Shown: piece after piece, positions 57,882 to 64,000 of the stretch
Layout: the number at the start of each line of letters is the position of its first letter
Position numbering within the stretch: the first letter of the stretch is position 1
Assembly: GCF_900101785.1 (NCBI RefSeq)
Contig: NZ_LT629688.1
Span: 3,534,001-3,598,000 of the forward strand
From: Auraticoccus monumenti
GTDB taxonomy: Bacteria > Actinomycetota > Actinomycetes > Propionibacteriales > Propionibacteriaceae
Direction of reading: 5' to 3'
DNA length: 64,000 bases
Translations under genes and position numbers: made by a program
Notes under the pieces: model-generated
What the model saw: the letters and a program-made list of their open reading frames with translations, nothing else
What the model was told of the DNA's origin: nothing
Database searches by the model: none

Positions 57882-58694
57882 TCAGCAGGCCTCCGGGCCG
57901 GGGCCGGGCTGGCAGTGCGGGCACCACCAGGTGCGGCGACGGTCCGGGTCACCCGGGACCTCGGCGACCACCCGCACCGGGGTGCCGCAGCGCAGGCACG
58001 GCCGGTGCGCGCGGCCCGCCACCCAGTGGGTCTCGCCGCGGCGGGTGCGGCCGGTGGTGACCTGGTAGGCCTCGGGGACCCGGGCCGAGCGCTGCAGGGA
58101 GCGGGCGGCGAGCGTGACCAGGGCGGCCACGTCGACCTCCCCCACCGGCGTCCAGGGGCTGTGGCCGCGCAGGAAGCACAGCTCGTTGGCCCAGAGGTTG
58201 CCGAGCCCGGCGACCAGCCGCTGGTCCAGCAGGGCCGGGGCCAGCGGACGGGTGGGGTCGGAGGAGAGCCGTCGGACGGCCTCGGCGGGGTCGAAGTCCT
58301 CGCGCAGCGGGTCCGGGCCGAGGTGACCCACCGCCCGGTGCTCCGCGGAGGTGTCGAGCAGCTCCACCACCGGGATGGACAGCCCGTGCGCGGTGCTCCC
58401 CGCCTCGGTGCCCAGCAGCACCCGGACGTCGGGCTGGAGCCGGCGGGGCAGCACCTTGCCGGGGCCGGTGACGGTCCAGGAGCCATCCATCCGCAGGTGG
58501 GTGTGCAGCGTCCAGCCGGCGTCGGAGCGGATCAGCAGGTGCTTGCCCCAGGTCTCGTTGGCCACCACCGTGGCCCCGGCCAGCTCGGCCGTCGCGTGGG
58601 CCGGCACCTGCAACCGGGCCCGGGTGAGCCGCTGGCCGAGCAGCGCCCGGTCCAGTCGGCGCGCCACCCGGTACACGCTGTCTCCCTCGGGCAC
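57882..58694 (-). CDS. nei: Fpg/Nei family DNA glycosylase (endonuclease VIII-like)
   Basis: Base-excision repair enzyme, 270 aa. After removal of Met the protein starts PEGDSVYRVARRL, with the catalytic Pro and Glu of the Fpg/Nei fold. The mid helix-two-turns-helix region is LDQRLVAGLGNLWANELCFL near 145-165. The zinc finger is CLRCGTP...CPHCQ, C-x2-C and C-x2-C, at the end. The GTG 58692-58694 is required by the N-terminal catalytic Pro. Upstream extension in the frame is out. Confidence 0.93.
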   Translation of the reverse strand: MPEGDSVYRVARRLDRALLGQRLTRARLQVPAHATAELAGATVVANETWGKHLLIRSDAGWTLHTHLRMDGSWTVTGPGKVLPRRLQPDVRVLLGTEAGSTAHGLSIPVVELLDTSAEHRAVGHLGPDPLREDFDPAEAVRRLSSDPTRPLAPALLDQRLVAGLGNLWANELCFLRGHSPWTPVGEVDVAALVTLAARSLQRSARVPEAYQVTTGRTRRGETHWVAGRAHRPCLRCGTPVRVVAEVPGDPDRRRTWWCPHCQPGPGPEAC

Positions 58695-58814
58695 CGCTCC
58701 ATGGTGCCGCACCACCCCAGCGGCCGGGTCCTCCGGTGCCGGCGCGACGGCGTCCCAGCTCCCTGCTGCCGCCGTTCCACCCCCGGGCCCCGAGCGGTCG
58801 CACGAAGGTGTCGC

Positions 58815-59429
58815 TCAGCGGAGCGGTGCGCGGCGGGCCACCACCGGCCGGGCCGGCTCGGTGAGCTCCGCCACGGCCCGGTCCCGACCCACCAGCACCA
58901 CCCGGGACCACGGCTCCGGTGGCCTGACCAGCGCGCCGTCAGCCAGCGCGCCGTCGGCCAGCTCGCGGCGCAGTCGCTGCCAGCGGCGCCAGTGGCCGTC
59001 GAAGCGCCCGGGGTCGAGGACGCGGCCACGGGCCTGCTGACCGCGCAGCGCCTCCTCGCGGGTGACCCCGACCAGGACCAGCGAGGGACGCCAGCCGAAG
59101 AGCCGGGCCAGTCGCGCCTCGAGGTGACGCAGCCAGGGCCGGGTGGCGGTGTCGTGCACCAGCAGCCGCTCGACGCCCGCCGGCGGCAGCAGCAGGTGCC
59201 GCAGCACGCGCAGGTACTGCAACGTGTGCACCACCGGGCGCAGCCAGGCGTAGGGCACGCCCTCCCCCACCCGGCGGCGCAGGGCGAGGCCGACCTGCTC
59301 GGGGTCCAGCACGCGCGTCCCGGCGGTGGCCGGGACCTGGCGCAGCGCGGTGGTCTTGCCGGCTCCGGGTACACCGCCGAGGAAGACGACCTCGCGGCCG
59401 GCGCGGGGAGGAGGCTGGCGACGGAGCAT
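58815..59429 (-). CDS. P-loop ATPase / kinase-like protein
   Basis: A 204-residue protein with Walker A GGVPGAGKTTALRQV near residue 18 and a zeta-toxin/AAA-like core. The body is Leu/Arg-rich (LVHDTATRPWLRHLEARLARLFGW). Similar proteins are annotated only as AAA family ATPase; possibly a nucleoside or sugar kinase. CATGCT lies six bases before the ATG. It is followed by nei (120-base gap) and is divergent from the cation ATPase. Confidence 0.8.
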   Translation of the reverse strand: MLRRQPPPRAGREVVFLGGVPGAGKTTALRQVPATAGTRVLDPEQVGLALRRRVGEGVPYAWLRPVVHTLQYLRVLRHLLLPPAGVERLLVHDTATRPWLRHLEARLARLFGWRPSLVLVGVTREEALRGQQARGRVLDPGRFDGHWRRWQRLRRELADGALADGALVRPPEPWSRVVLVGRDRAVAELTEPARPVVARRAPLR

Positions 59430-59609
59430 GGGTCCAGCATGGCTCGCCGGGCCGGACGCGGCCCGTGCCGGCGGCCAGGACCAGGGTGGGACCGGGGCTG
59501 GACCAGGACCGCACCCCGACCGCCCGGGTCACCCTGGCCACCGGCCGCGTGCCCGGGCCTGGGTCGGACAGGGGCTGCCATGATGGGCGCACCACGTCCG
59601 GGAGGTCCC

Positions 59610-62447
59610 GTGTCCGTCGACCACGAGCATTCGAGCACCCCCGCGCGGGCCGTCCGCCCCCGGTGGACGCTGCCGCAACCGTGGACGCGGACCGTGCCGG
59701 ACCTCCTCGCTGCGGCGGGCACGGACGCCGAGGCCGGGCTGACCGGTCAGGAGGCCGCCCGGCGGCTCGCGGACCACGGCCCGAACGAGCTGCGCGGCGC
59801 CGCACCCGTGCCGCTGTGGCGCCGGGTCGCCACCCAGTTCCAGGAACCGCTGGTCTACCTGCTGCTGGCGGCTGTCGTGGTCTCGGTCGTGGCCTGGGCG
59901 GTGGAGGGCGCGCGGGGGGTGCCGGTCGACGCCGTCGTGATCGCCGTGGTGGTGCTGCTCAACGGCGTGATCGGCCTGGTGCAGGAGTCGCGGGCGGACA
60001 CCGCCGTGGCGGCCCTGCAGCAGCTGACCACGGCGACCTCGACCGTCCTCCGCGACGGCCGTCCGCTCGTGGTGGCCGCGGCCGACCTGGTGCCCGGGGA
60101 CGTGCTGGTGCTGGCCGAGGGCGACGCGGTGGGCGCCGACGCCCGGCTGTCCGCGGCGACCGGGCTCAAGGTCTCCGAGGCCTCCCTCACCGGGGAGAGC
60201 GCTGCCGTCACCAAGGAGGTCGACGCCCTCGTCGGGACCGTGGCCCTCGGCGACCGGGTCAACATGGTGTTCAAGGGAACCGCCGTGGTGCAGGGCGGCG
60301 GACGGGCCGTGGTCACCGCCACCGGCATGGACACCGAGATGGGCGCCATCGCCGAGATGCTGGAGGCGACCGTCGAGGATCCGAGCCCGCTGCAGCAGGA
60401 CATCGCACGGGTCTCCACGATGCTCGGCATCACCGTGGTGGTCATCGCCGTGGTGGTGATGGCGGTGACCTTCCTGGTCAACGACGTCTCGAGCCTGTCC
60501 GACGTCGTCACCGTGCTGCTCCTGGGCGTCTCGCTCGCCGTCGCCGCCGTGCCCGAGGGCCTGCCGGCGATCCTCTCCGTGGTGCTCGCCATCGGCGTGC
60601 AGCGGATGGCCCGCCGCAACGCCATCGTCAAGAAGCTGCACTCGGTGGAGACCCTGGGCTCGGCCTCGGTGATCGCCTCGGACAAGACCGGCACCCTCAC
60701 CAAGAACGAGATGACCATCGAGCGCGTCGTCACCGCCTCCGGGGAGGTCCGCCTCACCGGGGCGGGTTACCGACCCGAGGGCTCGGCGCTGGTGCACGGT
60801 CGTCCTGTGGAGCAGGCCGACGCCGGGCTGCTGACCGAGGCTCGGATGGTCCTGGCCGGTGGATCGCTGTCGAACAACGCCTGGCTCGAGGACGTCGACG
60901 GGGAGGTCGTCGTCCACGGCGACCCGACCGAGGCCGCGTTCCTCGCCGCCCTCCCGAAGCTCCCCGGCGCACGGGAGACGGTGGCCCGCTACCGTCGCCG
61001 CGGCGAGGTGCCGTTCACCTCCGAGCGCAAGATGATGTCGACCCTGCAGCTGCGCGCGGACGACCGGGCGGTGCGGGTCGTCACCAAGGGGGCGCCGGAC
61101 GTCCTGCTCTCGCGATGCACCGGCCTGCAGGTCGGCGACGACGTCGTGGGCCTCACCGAGGACCGCCGGCGCCAGGCGCTGGCCGACGTCGAGGCGCTGT
61201 CCGCCCAGGCCTTCCGCACACTGGGGGTGGCCTACGCCGAGGTGGCCGAGCCCGACCCGCACCGTGCGCTGGAGGACTCGGTGGAGCAGGGGCTGGTCTA
61301 CGTCGGCACGGCAGGCATCATCGACCCACCACGCCCGGAGGTGGCCGACGCCGTGCGCGAGGCCCACCGCGCCGGGATCCGGGTCCTGATGATCACCGGC
61401 GACCACCCCGGCACGGCAGCGCGGATCGCCACCGACCTCGGCATCATCACCGAGGGCGAGGGGGCCGTGACGGGTCCAGCGCTGGACGAGCTCGACGGGC
61501 CCGGCCTGACCGAGACCACCCGGCGGTCCTCGGTCTACGCCCGGGTCGCACCCCAGCACAAGCTCGCCATCGTGGACGCCCTGCAGGCGGACGGCCACGT
61601 GGTGGCCATGACCGGGGACGGGGTGAACGACGCCCCGGCCCTGAAGTCGGCCGACATCGGCATCGCCATGGGCATCACCGGTACCGAGGTCACCAAGCAG
61701 GCCGCCCGGATGATCCTGGCCGACGACGACTTCGCCACGATCGTGGCCGCGGTGCGCCAGGGCCGGACCATCTTCGAGAACATCAAGAAGTTCCTGCGCT
61801 ACCTGCTGTCCTCCAACATGGGAGAGGTCGCGACGGTGTTCTTCGGGGTGGTGCTGGCCTCGGTCATCGGGCTCACCGACGCGAGCGCGGAGGGCGTCGT
61901 CGTGCCGCTGCTGGCCACCCAGATCCTCTGGATCAACCTGGTGACCGACTCCACGCCGGCGCTGGCCATGGGCGTCGACCCCGAGGTGGACGACGTCATG
62001 GCCCGCCGCCCCCGCGACCCAGGCGAGCGGATCATCGACGGGCGCATGTGGTCGGGCATCCTGATGATCGGGTTGGTCATGGGCGTGCTGACCCTGCTGA
62101 CCATCGACGTCTTCCTGCCGGGTGGGCTGGTGGAGGGAGCGGACTCCCTCGAGGTCGCCCGCACCGCCGGGTTCACCACCTTGGTGCTGGCCCAGCTGTT
62201 CAACGTCTTCAACTCGCGCTCGGAGACGACCAGCGCCTTCCGGCACCTGTTCGCCAACCGCTGGCTCTGGGGTGCGGTGGCCCTCAGCGCGGCGCTGCAG
62301 GTGGCCGTCGTGCACGTGCCCTTCCTGCAGGTCGCCTTCGGCACCGCCGACCTCGACCTGCGGCACTGGCTGCTCTGCCTGGCGATGGCCTCGGGCGTGC
62401 TGTGGTTCGACGAGCTGCGCAAGCTCGTGCTGCGGCGCCGGGGCTGA
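59610..62447 (+). CDS. P2-type cation-transporting ATPase (Ca2+-ATPase-like)
   Basis: Membrane ion pump of 945 aa. The N-terminal cation ATPase domain precedes TM1-2. The actuator motif TGES is at 194-197, PEGLPA in TM4 near 327, the phosphorylated Asp in SDKTGTLTKNE at D358, and the hinge TGDGVNDAPALKSADIGIAMG near 670. TM5-10 follow. It has the P2A look of bacterial Ca2+ or Mn2+ ATPases, but residues in the ion site do not let me name the metal. I choose the GTG at 59610-59612, preceded by GGGAGG; an ATG at 59581 is also in frame. Confidence 0.92.
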   Translation: MSVDHEHSSTPARAVRPRWTLPQPWTRTVPDLLAAAGTDAEAGLTGQEAARRLADHGPNELRGAAPVPLWRRVATQFQEPLVYLLLAAVVVSVVAWAVEGARGVPVDAVVIAVVVLLNGVIGLVQESRADTAVAALQQLTTATSTVLRDGRPLVVAAADLVPGDVLVLAEGDAVGADARLSAATGLKVSEASLTGESAAVTKEVDALVGTVALGDRVNMVFKGTAVVQGGGRAVVTATGMDTEMGAIAEMLEATVEDPSPLQQDIARVSTMLGITVVVIAVVVMAVTFLVNDVSSLSDVVTVLLLGVSLAVAAVPEGLPAILSVVLAIGVQRMARRNAIVKKLHSVETLGSASVIASDKTGTLTKNEMTIERVVTASGEVRLTGAGYRPEGSALVHGRPVEQADAGLLTEARMVLAGGSLSNNAWLEDVDGEVVVHGDPTEAAFLAALPKLPGARETVARYRRRGEVPFTSERKMMSTLQLRADDRAVRVVTKGAPDVLLSRCTGLQVGDDVVGLTEDRRRQALADVEALSAQAFRTLGVAYAEVAEPDPHRALEDSVEQGLVYVGTAGIIDPPRPEVADAVREAHRAGIRVLMITGDHPGTAARIATDLGIITEGEGAVTGPALDELDGPGLTETTRRSSVYARVAPQHKLAIVDALQADGHVVAMTGDGVNDAPALKSADIGIAMGITGTEVTKQAARMILADDDFATIVAAVRQGRTIFENIKKFLRYLLSSNMGEVATVFFGVVLASVIGLTDASAEGVVVPLLATQILWINLVTDSTPALAMGVDPEVDDVMARRPRDPGERIIDGRMWSGILMIGLVMGVLTLLTIDVFLPGGLVEGADSLEVARTAGFTTLVLAQLFNVFNSRSETTSAFRHLFANRWLWGAVALSAALQVAVVHVPFLQVAFGTADLDLRHWLLCLAMASGVLWFDELRKLVLRRRG

Positions 62448-62469
62448 CGGACCCGACCGGCCACCGACC

Positions 62470-62494
62470 GGGGCCCGGCTGACAGCCGGGCCCC
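62470..62494. terminator. bidirectional terminator, cation ATPase / ilvD
   Basis: GGGGCCCGGCT and its perfect complement separated by GAC. It lies between convergent genes and should end both transcripts. Confidence 0.85.
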
Positions 62495-62519
62495 TGCGAC
62501 CACCGCTCCCCCGCGTGGC

Positions 62520-64000
62520 TCAGCTGCAGACCGCGCCCACGTCGGCCGAGCCCACCAGCGCCGCGTACTTCTTCAGCACGCCACGCTTGGCCCGGTCCGC
62601 AGGCGGACGGGGCGTCCACTGCTCGGCGCGGGCGGCCATCTCCTCGGGGCTGACGCCCACGTCCAGGGTGCCGTTGGCCACGTCGAGGGTGATCGGGTCG
62701 CCGTCGCAGACCAGGGCGATGGGTCCGCCCTCGGTGGCCTCGGGGGCGATGTGGCCCACGCAGAGACCGGTGGTACCGCCGGAGAAGCGCCCGTCGGTGA
62801 CCAGCATGACGTCCTTGCCCAGCCCCGCACCCTTGATCGCGCCGGTGATGGCCAGCATCTCCCGCATGCCCGGGCCGCCCTTGGGGCCCTCGTAGCGGAT
62901 CACCACGACGTCCCCGGCGGCGATGGTGCCGTCCTCCAGCGCGTCCATGGCCGCCCGCTCGCCGTCGAACACGCGGGCGGTGCCGGTGACCACCTCGGTG
63001 TCGAAGCCGGCGCTCTTCACCACCGCGCCCTGCGGGGCCAGCGAGCCGCGCAGGATGGTGATGCCGCCGGTGGGGTGCATCGGGTTGTCCATCGCCCGCA
63101 GGATGGTGCCGTCGACGTCGGGCGGGGCCACGTCGGCCAGGTTCTCGGCCATGGTCCTGCCCGTCACGGTCAGGCAGTCACCGTGCAGCAGACCGGCGTC
63201 GAGCAGGGCCTTCATCACCACGGGCACGCCGCCGACGCGGTCGACGTCGCTCATCACGAAGCGCCCGAAGGGCTTCAGGTCACCCAGGTGCGGGACCTTC
63301 TTGCCGACCCGCACGAAGTCGTCCAGGGTCAGGTCGACCTCGGCCTCGTGGGCGATGGCCAGCAGGTGCAGCACCGCGTTGGTGGAGCCGCCGAAGGCCA
63401 TGGTCACCGCGATGGCGTTCTCGAAGGCCTCCTTGGTCAGGATCTGTCGGGCGGTGATGCCCTGGCGCAGCATCTGGACCACGGCCTCGCCGCTCTTGCG
63501 GGCGTAGCCGTCGCGGCGGCGGTCCACCGCCGGCGGGGCGGCCGAGCCGGGCAGGGACATGCCGAGGGCCTCGGCGGCGCTGGCCATGGTGTTGGCGGTG
63601 TACATGCCGCCGCAGGCGCCCTCGCCGGGGCAGATGGCCTTCTCGATCTCGGTCACCTTCTCGCGGCTGATCAGGCCCTTGACGCAGGCCCCGACCGCCT
63701 CGAAGGCGTCGATGATGGTGACGTCGTTGCCGTCGACCTTGCCGGGCAGGATGGTGCCGGCGTAGAGGAACACCGAGGCCAGGTCGAGCCGGGCGGCGGC
63801 CATCAGCATGCCGGGCAGGGACTTGTCGCAGCCGGCCAGCAGCACCGAGCCGTCCATCCGCTCCGCCTCCATCACCGTCTCCACCGAGTCGGCGATGATC
63901 TCGCGGCTGACCAGCGAGTAGTGCATGCCCTCGTGACCCATCGAGATGCCGTCGGAGACCGAGATGGTGCCGAACTCCAGCGGGTACCCGCCGGCGGCGT
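62520..64000 (-). CDS. ilvD: dihydroxy-acid dehydratase, 5' end outside window
   Basis: Fe-S dehydratase of Ile/Val synthesis. At least 493 codons are present and the N-terminus is cut by the right edge: the frame continues through [19 protein letters not shown] up to the last base. Cluster and metal ligands are seen in [18 protein letters not shown] and [18 protein letters not shown]. The protein's C-terminal half with [15 protein letters not shown] is complete. It is convergent with the cation ATPase. It completes the Ile/Val path of this window with IlvBN, IlvC and IlvE. Confidence 0.96.
   Translation of the reverse strand, partial: AAGGYPLEFGTISVSDGISMGHEGMHYSLVSREIIADSVETVMEAERMDGSVLLAGCDKSLPGMLMAAARLDLASVFLYAGTILPGKVDGNDVTIIDAFEAVGACVKGLISREKVTEIEKAICPGEGACGGMYTANTMASAAEALGMSLPGSAAPPAVDRRRDGYARKSGEAVVQMLRQGITARQILTKEAFENAIAVTMAFGGSTNAVLHLLAIAHEAEVDLTLDDFVRVGKKVPHLGDLKPFGRFVMSDVDRVGGVPVVMKALLDAGLLHGDCLTVTGRTMAENLADVAPPDVDGTILRAMDNPMHPTGGITILRGSLAPQGAVVKSAGFDTEVVTGTARVFDGERAAMDALEDGTIAAGDVVVIRYEGPKGGPGMREMLAITGAIKGAGLGKDVMLVTDGRFSGGTTGLCVGHIAPEATEGGPIALVCDGDPITLDVANGTLDVGVSPEEMAARAEQWTPRPPADRAKRGVLKKYAALVGSADVGAVCS

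Noticed and set aside
57333-59609. In-frame extension of the cation ATPase gene for over 700 codons upstream
   Set aside because: The extension passes through the ilvB leader region and antisense to nei and the P-loop gene, with no domain. The GTG at 59610 with GGGAGG is the credible start.

Overview
The window is a very GC-rich stretch (above 70% G+C by eye) of an actinobacterial chromosome. Supporting signs are third positions almost always G or C, many GTG starts, a recA gene controlled by a CGAAC-N4-GTTCG type SOS box, the neighbourhoods recA-recX-miaB-miaA-dapF-hflX, rimO-pgsA-cinA-clgR and ilvB-ilvN-ilvC, a gluABCD-type glutamate importer, ANTAR and DUF3046 proteins, and a CofC/FbiD gene of the F420 pathway. 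I would guess Propionibacteriales, but this rests on general resemblance and gene order. I see no prophage, insertion sequence, CRISPR array or island; it reads as core chromosome. No stretch longer than 300 bases lacks a gene.

Layout. 1-7.7 kb: tRNA modification and cell-wall precursor genes on the minus strand (hflX partial, dapF, miaA, an unrecognised coiled-coil membrane protein, miaB), with an SDR enzyme and a small antitoxin-like gene facing the other way. 7.8-12.1 kb: an aldose-1-epimerase-like gene and a four-gene glutamate ABC importer. 12.3-15.4 kb: a GAF-ANTAR regulator, then recA-recX with SOS box and DUF3046. 15.5-20.2 kb: the helicase lhr. 20.4-24.1 kb: clgR, cinA-like, pgsA, rimO and a lipoprotein. 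24.2-33.2 kb: ftsK, thiD-thiL, a stand-alone Lrp-type domain, a DUF3515 lipoprotein, plsC-gpsA-ddl and cofC. 33.2-41.6 kb: leuD-leuC with the divergent IclR-type regulator, tRNA-Glu(CTC), tRNA-Gln(CTG), a translationally coupled FAH-gltX-CPBP protease set, thymidine phosphorylase and an NTF2-like protein. 41.9-45 kb: recQ and a sodium/proton antiporter. 45-58 kb: branched-chain and aromatic amino-acid genes (cimA, ilvE, leuB, aroG-type DAHP synthase, ilvB-ilvN-ilvC), interrupted by a TetR-SDR pair, a 51-codon ORF and a methyltransferase. 58-64 kb: Nei glycosylase, a small P-loop protein, a P2-type cation ATPase and ilvD (partial).

Together the genes make up much of the isoleucine/valine/leucine pathway: CimA makes citramalate (a threonine-independent route to 2-oxobutyrate), LeuCD and LeuB extend the 2-oxoacids, IlvBN, IlvC and IlvD act in common, and IlvE transaminates. 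Three of the biosynthetic units (cimA, ilvB, DAHP synthase) are preceded by short leader ORFs rich in the end-product amino acids, each followed by a hairpin, so attenuation is likely. LeuCD is probably under the adjacent IclR-type regulator.

A recurring signal runs through the window: a -10 box of the form (T/C)ANNNT placed 6 or 7 bases before an ATG or GTG, which predicts many leaderless transcripts and was used to choose several starts. The most notable items are the three leader/attenuator units, a TetR-SDR intergenic region with three copies of one operator inside a well-formed promoter, a probable CTG start for the DUF3515 lipoprotein, and several short intergenic repeat arrays. I did not find a convincing new multi-gene system.
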